Below are positions 36,602 through 44,680 of a stretch of DNA of 64,000 nt, piece by piece; the stretch's first letter is position 1, and every line of letters begins with the position of its first letter. The stretch is taken from NCBI RefSeq assembly GCF_037300705.1, contig NZ_CP147776.1, positions 3,596,001-3,660,000 of the forward strand, in the 5' to 3' direction. The notes beneath the pieces are model-generated. The model did not search any database, was not told the DNA's origin, and was given only the letters and a program-made list of their open reading frames with translations. The translations under genes and the position numbers were made by a program. Source of the DNA: Massilia sp. W12 (GTDB lineage: Bacteria > Pseudomonadota > Gammaproteobacteria > Burkholderiales > Burkholderiaceae_D).

Positions 36602-38092
36602 TCTCCCCTGAACAATTCCCAACCTCCTGATTTTATTGAAAAAAATTGAGGAATGGAGACCGCAGAATTGCAAGAAATGATTAAAATAGAATTCATTTCC
36701 GGCAAAAAGCGGAGGGGCAAATGGGGCCGAAACCGACGGGGACAGTAAGCGCGGATATGTTCCGACAAAGGCTTGATGAGTTGGTCAACCCCAAACATCC
36801 ATTGGTGAAGTTGGCCGATTTGATGGATTGGAGCGTGTTCGAGAGGGAATGGACGACGCATTTCCCGTCATCGCGAGGCAGACCAGCAACTTCTACGCGC
36901 CTGATCGCAGGCCTTTTGTATCTGCAACACACATTTGCGTTATCTGACGAAGATGTTGTGTGGGGATGGGTTGAGAATCCATATTGGCAATTGTTTTGCG
37001 GGGAAATTTGGTTTCAACATCACCCGCCAATTGACCCCAGTTCGCTGACGCGTTGGCGCAAACGGATTGGAGAAAAAGGTCTGGAATGGATGCTGACGCA
37101 GACAATCAAAGCAGCAGAAAAAGCCAAGGTGGTGGAACAAAAAAGCTTTGAGAAGGTGATCGTTGATAGCACAGTGCAAGAAAAAGCGATTACGTGGCCA
37201 ACCGACGCAAAATTGCTGGAGCGCGCCAGGCAGCATCTGGTCAAATTTGCCATTGAGGAAAAGTTGGATTTGCGGCAAAACTATAACCGTGAGGCGCCAA
37301 AATTAGCCGGGCAAGTAGCGCGTTATGCTCACGCCAAGCAGTTCAAACGCATGCGCGGCAGTTTAAAGAAGCTCAAGACGCTGGTGGGGCGCGTTTATCG
37401 GGATGTGGAGCGCAAGCTCGCCAACAAGTCTGAGAGCGTGAAGCAGAAAGCCAGCGACTTGCTGGCCAAAGCGAAGCGCCTGCTGACGCAACAAAAAAAT
37501 GACAAGAATAAACTTTATAGCCTGCATGCGCCGGAAGTTGAATGCATCTCCAAAGGAAAGGCCCGGCAGCCATATGAATTCGGTGTGAAGGTTTCGATTA
37601 CGGTGACACACAAAGAAGGCTTGGTGGTGGGGATGCGCAGTATGCCCGGCAACCCATACGATGGCCATACTTTATACGAAGCATTGGAACAAGCGGCCAT
37701 CCTGACAGATACCCTTCCAAAAGAGGCATTTACAGATTTGGGCTATCGCGGCGGCACAGCGCCAAGCGGCGTTAAAGTCTTCCATCGACGTTTAAAGCGC
37801 AACATCACAGCGCGACTTCGGCGGGATATCCGACGGCGAAGCGCAATTGAACCGGTGATTGGACATATGAAAAATGACGGAAGATTGAGCAGAAATTGGT
37901 TGAAAGGCGCTGATGGTGATGCCTTTCATGCTTTGTTATGCGGCTGCGGCCACAATCTGCGCATGATCCTCCGAAAGCTCCGGCTTTTTTTGGCCTTCCT
38001 TGCGTTTCTTTGCAGCTTCAGATTTCCTGAGGGAAAACCTTGTCTGACCGCAGATTGCATTTGTTGACCTTAATTTGAATTGTTCAGGGCCG
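36601..38092. mobile_element. IS5-family-like insertion sequence inside the toxin gene
   Basis: The element is about 1492 bp. Near its ends lie 13-bp inverted repeats CCCTGAACAATTC (36606-36618) and its complement (38077-38089). The octamer ACAAATTA stands directly outside on both sides (36593-36600 and 38093-38100). Deleting the element and one octamer restores the toxin frame exactly, so the boundaries are sound to within a few bases. An 8-bp duplication is longer than usual for the IS5 family. The transposase is intact. Confidence 0.88.
36721..38067 (+). CDS. IS5-family DDE transposase
   Basis: This 448-residue transposase has an N-terminal DUF772-type region (FRQRLDELVNPKHPLVKLADLMDW, then RLIAGLLYLQHTFALSDEDVV). 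The DDE triad sits in KVIVDSTVQEKAI, FTDLGYRGG and RRRSAIEPVIGHMK. GGAGG lies five bases before the ATG. The C-terminal ~20 residues after the helix are hydrophobic and may be the element's own end. The frame is complete, so the element may be active. Confidence 0.92.
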   Translation: MGPKPTGTVSADMFRQRLDELVNPKHPLVKLADLMDWSVFEREWTTHFPSSRGRPATSTRLIAGLLYLQHTFALSDEDVVWGWVENPYWQLFCGEIWFQHHPPIDPSSLTRWRKRIGEKGLEWMLTQTIKAAEKAKVVEQKSFEKVIVDSTVQEKAITWPTDAKLLERARQHLVKFAIEEKLDLRQNYNREAPKLAGQVARYAHAKQFKRMRGSLKKLKTLVGRVYRDVERKLANKSESVKQKASDLLAKAKRLLTQQKNDKNKLYSLHAPEVECISKGKARQPYEFGVKVSITVTHKEGLVVGMRSMPGNPYDGHTLYEALEQAAILTDTLPKEAFTDLGYRGGTAPSGVKVFHRRLKRNITARLRRDIRRRSAIEPVIGHMKNDGRLSRNWLKGADGDAFHALLCGCGHNLRMILRKLRLFLAFLAFLCSFRFPEGKPCLTADCIC

Positions 38093-38100
38093 ACAAATTA

Positions 38101-38239
38101 CAATCAACGATTCGAAGCCAATCATTTCCAGATTGAAAGCAAAGCAAGAATGATGACTAAAGACGCCTATCTTGGCGCATTGGATAATTTGGCCAGAAAT
38201 GCGATTGTCAGAGCAGTGGAACTTGGTCGTAAAATTTGA
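38101..38239 (+). pseudogene. Tse2-like toxin, 3' part
   Basis: This 46-codon remnant continues the toxin after the insertion: YNQRFEANHFQIESK, then DAYLGALDNLARNAIVRAVE, ending at TGA 38237-38239. Spliced to 36287-36600 it gives a protein of about 150 residues, near the ~158 of Tse2. The similarity to the C-terminal part of Tse2 (helix ending in RNAI) supports the family call. The frame has no internal stops, so the break is recent or the gene was under selection until then. Confidence 0.8.
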
Positions 38240-38250
38240 AAGGATATATC

Positions 38251-38511
38251 ATGGTTGAAATTACTGTAGCTGCTTTAATCGCAGCCATTGAAGCACTGGA
38301 TGAAAAGATCTGGCGCTTGATTGCCGAACGGGATCAAATTCAGGATGATGAATTAGCCGCTGGTGATATGGATGATATCATATTGTCATACATGAAATCC
38401 GCTGTCTCCTTGCGTGAAAGTTATCAACTAGCTCAAGAAATGGGTTTCAATATGACGCCTTATGAAAAGTTGGTGAAGTCGGTTGATTTGTTAAGCCCGA
38501 TGCGGAAATAA
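38251..38511 (+). CDS. Tsi2-like immunity/antitoxin protein
   Basis: This 86-residue, wholly alpha-helical acidic protein begins at ATG 38251, with AAGGA upstream, 11 bases after the toxin stop. The pattern of two long helices (VAALIAAIEALDEKIWRLIAERD and DDIILSYMKSAVSLRESYQLAQEM) and the closing PYEKLVKSVD follows that of Tsi2, the immunity protein of Tse2, which ends in a PYDRL segment (from memory). The gene looks intact though its toxin is broken. Its promoter is probably upstream of the toxin, so the insertion may also cut its expression. Confidence 0.75.
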   Translation: MVEITVAALIAAIEALDEKIWRLIAERDQIQDDELAAGDMDDIILSYMKSAVSLRESYQLAQEMGFNMTPYEKLVKSVDLLSPMRK

Positions 38512-38625
38512 GAAATCAATAGGCAGATCATGAAAAATCGGCTGCATTCCATCCATTATGCAGGCGAAGAATTTCAAGAAAAATACGTGACTGCTTAGCC
38601 TTCATAAGGATGGACGAAGCAGATT

Positions 38626-38700
38626 CCGTTCGCCCTGAGCCTGTCGAAGGGCATGGTTGGTCATGGAAAACCGTGGTTCGACAAGCCCGGCACAATGAAG
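38626..38700. repeat. REP-type pair CCGTTCGCCCTGAGCCTGTC
   Basis: The first element (38626-38652) is the widespread intergenic sequence GTTCGCCCTGAGCCTGTCGA ending AGGGC. A partial, diverged partner with GGTTCGACAAGCCCGGCACA lies at 38671-38700 in opposite sense. The pair could fold as a BIME-like double hairpin. Confidence 0.7.
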
Positions 38701-38985
38701 CTGCAACCCGCTTGGTATATAAACCGACTTGTTAGCGCAGTGGCTGAATAGATACAAAAAAACTATCAAATAGCGCCAAGAACTCGAATGGAGCAATTTG
38801 AAACGATACGGGGTCACCTGATAATCATGCACGGGCAGCATATCCCGGGCAGTTGAGTTGGCAAAGCTTGGACAATAAGAAGGTAAGCATGTTTGGATTG
38901 GGCATAAGGGATGTGAAACTGTTGATAACTGCAGTTGACGACATTCCGGGGCGTCCATCTGAGTGAGTCCGGGTGAAGTAAGCCT

Positions 38986-39030
38986 CCCGTCATTCCCACA
39001 TGTTTTTAGCCGGAATCCAGCGCTGTGCCA
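38986..39030. repeat. Degenerate CGTCATTCCC...GGAATCC repeat
   Basis: CCCGTCATTCCCACATG followed by CCGGAATCCAGCGC is a diverged copy of the common hairpin repeat in which CGTCATTCCCGC is paired with GCGGGAATCCAG. Here the stem centre has decayed. Confidence 0.55.
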
Positions 39031-39234
39031 ACAGCCACCGTTTGAACTCCGCGCCACCACTTTATTCCCCTTCGGCTAAAGCATGCGAAGGCAGGCTCTT
39101 CGCGGGAGTGCCGGTGCAAGGGCTGAATAGCCACCTTCTTTTTATTGCTCGCGAGAAAATATTTCCTTGCGAGGCCATGTCCGTGCTGATAATCTGAAGC
39201 TTCAGGGTTCACTCATCATTCACCGGGAGTTTGT

Positions 39235-39852
39235 ATGAGGCAGATGAAACGCACGGTTCTTGCTGCAGGCGCAATCAGCCTTGTATGCGCATTTTCAGCA
39301 CAGGCCGCAACCTATGACATCAGCAGCAATTTTATCCGCAGCGGGGTTTCTGAATCTCTGACCTCCTTGTTCATCAATCCCAGCACCGCCACCGTCCATC
39401 AATACTCGGGCCTGGTGGAAATCATCGTCAGCGGCACAGGCTGGAGCGCTGGCAGGGAATTGAATGACGCCTTCCACGGCGTACCGCGCGGCACGCCTTA
39501 CGATAGCCAGTGGTATCAACTCAATCTGGGCTGGAATGGCGCCGATTTAGCGCCCTACTCCGGTGAGGCGCGCAATATCAGCAACTACATCAACTTCATT
39601 GATGGCGTTGGCGCGGTCAACGGCGGCATACCCGCTTTTCGCACAGATCACCGCTACCATTTCGTGGTGAATGTGCCGCAAAACGCCGGCCGTCTGCAGT
39701 TTGGCGTGTCGGATGGGATTTTTGCGGATAACGGCGGGCAATACAATATTCAAGCGTTCAAGGTCACGGCAATTCCTGAAGCCGGCGCCTATGCCATGCT
39801 GCTGAGCGGTTTGGCGGCGCTTGCTCTGCTCTCGCGCCGCCGCAAGGTTTGA
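39235..39852 (+). CDS. PEP-CTERM anchored exported protein
   Basis: This 205-residue protein has a signal peptide (RTVLAAGAISLVCAFSAQA). The C-terminus has the PEP-CTERM sorting signal: IPEAGAYAMLLSGLAALALL followed by the basic SRRRK. Such proteins are recognised by exosortase EpsH/XrtA and displayed or released in the matrix. The middle part (FIRSGVSESLTSLFINP...IIVSGTGWSAGRELNDAFHGVP) belongs to no domain I recognise. GGGAG precedes the ATG at 39235. No exosortase gene lies in the window, so it must be encoded elsewhere. Confidence 0.88.
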   Translation: MRQMKRTVLAAGAISLVCAFSAQAATYDISSNFIRSGVSESLTSLFINPSTATVHQYSGLVEIIVSGTGWSAGRELNDAFHGVPRGTPYDSQWYQLNLGWNGADLAPYSGEARNISNYINFIDGVGAVNGGIPAFRTDHRYHFVVNVPQNAGRLQFGVSDGIFADNGGQYNIQAFKVTAIPEAGAYAMLLSGLAALALLSRRRKV

Positions 39853-39956
39853 CTTGATTTGCGGCCTGTCAAACGGGCGGGGGCAGCGCCAGCGGAGACA
39901 GTATTCACAAGCAGGGCGATGTCTGCACATCGCCCTGCCCTGCGCCATGCCAAGCT

Positions 39957-42803
39957 TTACGGCTTGCTGTACGTCAGGCTATAAGACCCGACGCCGACCG
40001 GGTTCATCACCCGGTAGCGGTAGTAACCCGCCGTGCCGTTATAGCTGATCTTCTCACTGGCGCTCGCGCCTTCGCTCTTGGCGACTTGCACCCACTTCGA
40101 GCCGCTCCATTTTTCCAGATACAAATCAAAGTCGGCAGATCCCGGCCCCACCAGGCAGGCGCTATGCGTGCCCGCCACCGTGCTTTGATAGTAAGAGCCG
40201 CCCGGTAAAAACTGCGACTGGTTGGTGGCGCCGCTGAAGTTGCCAGTCAAGCTTGTGCCGGTGCAGGCAGCGCCGCCTGTCACCGTGATGGTTTGGCTGC
40301 TGCTGTTGGTGGCGCCGGAATTGTCGGTGACGGTCAAGCTGACCGTATATGTCCCGGCTGTGGCGTACGCATGCACCGGGTTTTGCTCGGTGCTGTAGCT
40401 GGCGTCGCCAAAATTCCATGAACGTGAAACCACGCTGCCATCGACATCGGTGCTCTGATCGGTAAAGCTCACGTTCAATTGGGACGGACTGGCGCTGAAT
40501 TTCGAGACCGGCGCCTGGTTCATCGTGCCGCCTTGCAAGGCCACTTTCCATGCGCCCCGGCCATAGGTGGCCGCCACCATGACGTGCGGGTTAGCGTTGA
40601 TTTCCAAATCCTGCACCACCACCCCAAGCGGCAAGCCGGTGGAAAACGGTACGAAGTTATCGCCGCCATCTGCACTTTCATACACGCCGATATCGGTGCC
40701 GACAAACACCCGTTGTGCATTCAACGGATCAATTGCGACGCTGTTGGCCGGCACATTCGGCAAGCCATTGCCCACCGCCGTCCAGCTTGTGCCGCCGCTG
40801 TTTGAACGATACAGGCGGCTGGCCCCGAACCCTGCGCGCGTGACAAACACGCGCTGGTTGCTGGTCGGATCAATCGCAATATCGCTGACCCGGCCGCCTG
40901 GATAATTGCCGGTCACGTCACTGACGGCGCTGCCGGCTGTGGCTGCGTTGCCGCTATAAAAAATCTTGCCGCCAGAGGTGCCGACAAAGGCAATGTAATT
41001 ACTGCCGACTTGTTTCGGCGTAATCACGGTGGCGGCGCTGCCCATATTGCCGCTCAAAGCATTCCAACTGAAATTGCTGGCCGAGGTTGTGCCGACATAC
41101 AAGGTATCGGAAGCCACCCACACCTTGGAGCCGGCAGTCGCCAGCGGCGTCACCCATGGGAAGTTGGCAGAAGCGCTCAGGCCGGTGGTCGGCAGATCTT
41201 TATACGATCCGCCCGCGCCGCCGGTGGTGGAGCGCACAATGCTGGGATAACTGCCGCTCGGATAGCTGGTTTGCAATACGGTATTGGTATTGCTGGGGTC
41301 GATTGCATTCATGAAGCCGTCGCCGCTGGCGTAGGTTAAGCCCCATACCTTGCTGGTGGTGCGTCCCAGTGAGGAATTATCCTGCGCGCCGCCGAACATC
41401 CGGTTTTCGCTGCTGAAGTCAACCGCCACATCATAAAACTGGGTCACGTTCAAATTACTGTTCATATTGATGAAGTTGGCGCCGCTGTCGTCGCTGCGCC
41501 AAATACCGCCGTCACTGCCAACCCAGAAGCGGCCGGGATTATTTTTTGACCAGACCAGCACATGGGTATCCTGGTGCACTTTCTGCGATGTGCCCCAGCC
41601 GCTGGTGAGGGTGGTGAGGCGCGTGCCGCCGTTGGTGGACAAGGCGAAACGGATGCTGCCGACCAGAATTTTGTCGGGATCGGTGGGATGCACCGCCAGC
41701 GCCAGGTTGTAGCTGCATTGGCCTTCGCAGGCTGCGTTGTTGACTGCGCTCCAGGAGGCCCCGCCGTTAGCGCTGCGATACAGCGCAGACCCCATCAAGA
41801 CATACATCACTTGCGGGTTGGACGGCGCAATCGCCATCCGCATGCGCCCTGTGCCGATTGTCATGCCATTGCTGGTATTCGCCCAGGTCGCGCCGCCATC
41901 GGTGGATTTGAACAAACCCACGCCGGCAGAGGTCGCATATACCGTATTGCTGCCCGGCACAAATGCGATGTCTTCCACTTTGCCGCTCAAGACCCGGTTC
42001 CAGCTATTGCCGCCGTCGCTGCTGCGATACAAGCCGCCGCCATTGAGCACGCCGCCGGCATCGCAGGCGCCCAGGCCGCCGGCCAGGATGACCTGGCTGT
42101 TTAGCGGCGCAACCGCCACCCCATTCACGATGGATAAGGGCATAGCTGTTTCGCCGCTGCCATTTTTGGCTTGCCAGGTTTGTCCCGCATCACTGCTCAT
42201 GAAGACGCCTTGGCCGAAATATCCACTGCAGCCGCCGCCGTTTTTATCGCCGGTGCCGACCCAGACTTGATTCGGGTCTTGCGGTGCGAGTGCGATGCTG
42301 CCGATTGGCATGGTGCCGACCTGATCAAAGATCGGTGTCCAATTTGTGCCGCCATCGGTGGTTTTCCAAACCCCGCCCGCCGCGCTGCCGAAGTAGAGCG
42401 TATTGTCATCTTGCGGGTGCGGCACAATCGCATTGTTGCGTCCCGATACCCGTCCCATGCTCCAGCCGGACATATTCATCGATGAAGGCCCCATTTCGAC
42501 CCATGTTTCGCCATTCGCCATGGCTTTCTGGCGCATGGCGGCGCTGCGCACCTGCAGGCTGCGCACCGATTCATCGCGGTGGCTGCGGGCATTGGTTTCA
42601 CCGAGCAGGCTGCGGCTTTCGGCAAACCATTTTTGCCGCTGCACAATCCGCCAGCCTTCATTGGCTTTCGAGTCAGGCGCCACTCTGACTGCGCCGGGCG
42701 CGGCGGCTTCTTGTTCAGCCGCCGCCAGCGGCAGGCCAAGGGACAGTAATAAGCATGCGCCGAGATACGGCAGGCGCGTATGGATATGGAAGTTTGTTTT
42801 CAT
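39957..42803 (-). CDS. Secreted BNR/sialidase-like propeller protein with PKD and PPC domains
   Basis: This 948-residue exported protein has a signal peptide ending LSLGLPLAAA. BNR/Asp-box-type propeller repeats cover about residues 90-740 (GGVWKTTDGGTNW, GLYRSSDGGNSWNRV, LFKSTDGGATW, GVYESADGGDNF). A PKD domain follows (SFTDQSTDVDGSVVSRSWNFGD...YTVSLTVTDNSG), then a pre-peptidase C-terminal domain (about residue 860 to the end; SADFDLYLEKW, GYYRYRVMNPVGVGSYSLTY). No catalytic residues of sialidase or GH74 can be identified, so the substrate is unknown; surface polysaccharide or protein binding is plausible. ATG 42803 is chosen because it starts the signal peptide; the frame opens further to 42974. 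Confidence 0.85.
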   Translation of the reverse strand: MKTNFHIHTRLPYLGACLLLSLGLPLAAAEQEAAAPGAVRVAPDSKANEGWRIVQRQKWFAESRSLLGETNARSHRDESVRSLQVRSAAMRQKAMANGETWVEMGPSSMNMSGWSMGRVSGRNNAIVPHPQDDNTLYFGSAAGGVWKTTDGGTNWTPIFDQVGTMPIGSIALAPQDPNQVWVGTGDKNGGGCSGYFGQGVFMSSDAGQTWQAKNGSGETAMPLSIVNGVAVAPLNSQVILAGGLGACDAGGVLNGGGLYRSSDGGNSWNRVLSGKVEDIAFVPGSNTVYATSAGVGLFKSTDGGATWANTSNGMTIGTGRMRMAIAPSNPQVMYVLMGSALYRSANGGASWSAVNNAACEGQCSYNLALAVHPTDPDKILVGSIRFALSTNGGTRLTTLTSGWGTSQKVHQDTHVLVWSKNNPGRFWVGSDGGIWRSDDSGANFINMNSNLNVTQFYDVAVDFSSENRMFGGAQDNSSLGRTTSKVWGLTYASGDGFMNAIDPSNTNTVLQTSYPSGSYPSIVRSTTGGAGGSYKDLPTTGLSASANFPWVTPLATAGSKVWVASDTLYVGTTSASNFSWNALSGNMGSAATVITPKQVGSNYIAFVGTSGGKIFYSGNAATAGSAVSDVTGNYPGGRVSDIAIDPTSNQRVFVTRAGFGASRLYRSNSGGTSWTAVGNGLPNVPANSVAIDPLNAQRVFVGTDIGVYESADGGDNFVPFSTGLPLGVVVQDLEINANPHVMVAATYGRGAWKVALQGGTMNQAPVSKFSASPSQLNVSFTDQSTDVDGSVVSRSWNFGDASYSTEQNPVHAYATAGTYTVSLTVTDNSGATNSSSQTITVTGGAACTGTSLTGNFSGATNQSQFLPGGSYYQSTVAGTHSACLVGPGSADFDLYLEKWSGSKWVQVAKSEGASASEKISYNGTAGYYRYRVMNPVGVGSYSLTYSKP

Positions 42804-43370
42804 TTTTTTCGATTGTGAACCGGCCTGCCGAAGCATGTCGGCATACTGGTTTTGTTGGTATGGGAAAGGTGCTGCTCGTCTCCTGCAACGTGCTGTTGCA
42901 AGATAATTATAGGCATGCGACTTATCTAAAAAATCACACTTGGCAAAAGAAAAGATTTTCACAAAGCTGGCCATGCTTTCGCCAGAATTTGCTACGCCGG
43001 AATTTATTTTTTTTTAAGAAGTGTTCAGTTTTGGGGCTGTACTGATATCTGAAGCAATATCCGCCTTGGCGGCACACAGGATGATGGCTCAGGTCAGGAA
43101 ATGATGCGGCGCTGTTTGCTGCAAATGGCGGCAATTTGCAGCTGACCTCAGGCGCATACTCATCCTGTGTACACGCAGAATTTAATGCGCGCTTACTGCA
43201 GCCGGCCCGACGCGTGATACAAAAATTTTTGACATCGCCTGAGAGCTGCTGATTTTCCGGGAATTTCATATTGAAAAATATACACTTTCTTTACTCCGGG
43301 CAAGCGCCTTTAGCAGCGTATAATATATGTTTTACATTCCCTGTAATTACAATAACATTCTTTCAAAACC
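42804..43370. other. Intergenic region upstream of the propeller protein
   Basis: This gap of about 570 bp lies between divergent genes. It contains a perfect TATAAT (43319-43324) pointing rightward, without a good -35 box. The left part should carry the promoter of the minus-strand propeller gene. No RNA gene was recognised. Confidence 0.45.
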
Positions 43371-43628
43371 ATGAAGTTATACCATCTTCACATCCAGGAT
43401 ATGCCGCACTTCATGGTTGCCGCTGATGCGCATCCTGCTCGTTCATGGCTTCAGCTTTTAAGCAGCCGTGCAGATCCGGGATGTCCAAGCCAAGACCAAG
43501 ACTTCAGCCTTTCGTCATCGCGCACCGCTTGTCGCGGGCCGCAGGCGCCGAAGCGCTGTCATGAATTCGCCAGGAGCGGGCGCCAATCAGCTCAACCTTT
43601 CAACAACCTGATCGAGGTATCTCAATGA
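43371..43628 (+). CDS. Small hypothetical protein overlapping the lipoprotein gene
   Basis: This 85-codon frame begins MKLYHLHIQDMPHFMVAADA, 46 bp after a TATAAT box, and its stop overlaps the ATG of the DUF2846 gene (ATGA). These two facts favour translation; against it, there is no ribosome-binding site, and the second half (Ser/Arg/Pro-rich) has no look of a folded domain. It may be a real short leader gene or a chance frame. Confidence 0.3.
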   Translation: MKLYHLHIQDMPHFMVAADAHPARSWLQLLSSRADPGCPSQDQDFSLSSSRTACRGPQAPKRCHEFARSGRQSAQPFNNLIEVSQ

Positions 43629-44089
43629 AAATCATCCCTGTCTTGATGCTTTCCGCCACCCTGGCGCTTTCCGGGTGTGCATCTGTGGATATGGCTTCCA
43701 AAGCAGAATCTGCAAAGGCAAAAGAATTCAATGCCCCCAGTCAGGGCAATGCTGGCGTATATATTTATCGTGACAGCTTTGTGGGCAAGGCGCTCAAGAA
43801 AGACGTGTGGGTTGATGGCAAGTGCATCGGTGAAAGCGCGCCGGATGTGTTCTTCTACACTGAAGTTGCCGGCGGCAAAACGCATAAAATCGATACCGAA
43901 TCGGAGTTTTCTCCCAATACCCTTGAATTAATGTTCGAGTCCGGGAAAAATTATTTCATTCGTCAATTCATCAAGATGGGCGTATTTGTGGGCGGCGCCG
44001 GATTAGAGCAAATCCCTGAAGAGGAAGGCAAAAAAGCTGTTACTAAACTTGAAATGGCGAAGCCGGGTAAATGCAGCGCGGCGCGATAA
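43625..44089 (+). CDS. DUF2846 family lipoprotein
   Basis: This 154-residue protein has a lipobox ALSGC (Cys at residue 18), so it is a lipid-anchored envelope protein. The body (NAGVYIYRDSFVGKALKKDVWVDGKCIGESAPDVFFYTEVAGGKTHKI) follows the DUF2846 pattern, a small beta-rich domain of unknown role. GAGG lies upstream of the ATG. The ending KPGKCSAAR has a second Cys. Confidence 0.88.
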   Translation: MKIIPVLMLSATLALSGCASVDMASKAESAKAKEFNAPSQGNAGVYIYRDSFVGKALKKDVWVDGKCIGESAPDVFFYTEVAGGKTHKIDTESEFSPNTLELMFESGKNYFIRQFIKMGVFVGGAGLEQIPEEEGKKAVTKLEMAKPGKCSAAR

Positions 44090-44299
44090 GCGCCGTGATC
44101 TGAGCACTACTGCTGTTAAGCCAGGGCGCCCACACCGGCATTCGCAGGCATACAGAAATCTGTTCCTGCCGCTTGCCGCGTGAAGCGTCCGCCAGATTCC
44201 ACCGGTCATACGCAGCAAACCGCGCTATGCCGGTGACGCCAGCGCTGAAACGCGTAAAGCCGGCGTTTTTCTTGCGCACATACAGGCAGCGCGCCAAGC

Positions 44300-44653
44300 T
44301 CAGCGATCCGCCACAAACCACACTTTGCAAATCCCCTCTGCGCACACCTCATAAATCGCCGCGCATTCCAGCAGCGGGCCGTCTGCGCTGATCCGCACCG
44401 CTTCCTGATCGATCACTTTATTGCCAAACACCATGCGATTGAGCAGGGCCGCGTGCAACCAGGGCAGATTGAAGCGCTTATCGCGGTAATGCGCCGCCAT
44501 CGCTTCGCGCCCGCTTAAAAACGGACTGGCTTCGCCCAGGCGGAATAGTTGCACATCGGCAGTGTATTCGCGCACAAAAGCCTGTACATCGCGCGCGTTG
44601 TAGGCGTCCAGTTGGCGTTGCGCGAAGCCGGCGGGATCATATGGCAGAGGCAT
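44300..44653 (-). CDS. SnoaL/NTF2-like (steroid isomerase-like) protein
   Basis: This 117-residue cone-fold protein has the usual helical start (DPAGFAQRQLDAYNARDVQAFVREYTADVQLFRLG), the segment FLSGREAMAAHYRDKRF, and the closing beta strands (ECAAIYEVCAEGICKVWFVADR). The family includes isomerases, hydrolases and binding proteins, so the activity is open. It lies 27 bp downstream of greB on the same strand and is probably co-transcribed. Confidence 0.82.
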   Translation of the reverse strand: MPLPYDPAGFAQRQLDAYNARDVQAFVREYTADVQLFRLGEASPFLSGREAMAAHYRDKRFNLPWLHAALLNRMVFGNKVIDQEAVRISADGPLLECAAIYEVCAEGICKVWFVADR

Positions 44654-44680
44654 GTGGCATCCTGTCAGTGAAAGGCAATC

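Larger units (their letters stand above)
38512..39234. other. Gene-poor stretch with REP-like repeats
   Basis: This 723-bp region between the immunity gene and a PEP-CTERM gene holds two REP-like elements and no supported gene. A 25-codon frame at 38890-38967 behind GAAGG, and a 152-codon minus-strand frame covering most of the region, are judged unlikely to be genes. The middle part (38810-38960) may be a decayed insertion-sequence end; I cannot assign it. Confidence 0.5.

Noticed and set aside
38890-38967. 25-codon plus-strand frame behind GAAGG
   Set aside because: It is too short to support, lies in a possibly decayed mobile-element stretch, and has no recognisable product.
38602-39060. 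152-codon minus-strand frame
   Set aside because: It crosses two REP-like repeats (giving the common spurious peptide RQAQGERN), has no ribosome site and no domain pattern.
39957-42803. True sialidase assignment for the propeller protein
   Set aside because: Asp-box repeats are present, but the Arg triad and Tyr/Glu nucleophile pair of sialidases could not be placed.
42975-43318. Search for a tRNA or small RNA in the long intergenic gap
   Set aside because: Only short imperfect inverted repeats were seen; no tRNA arms or T-loop sequence.
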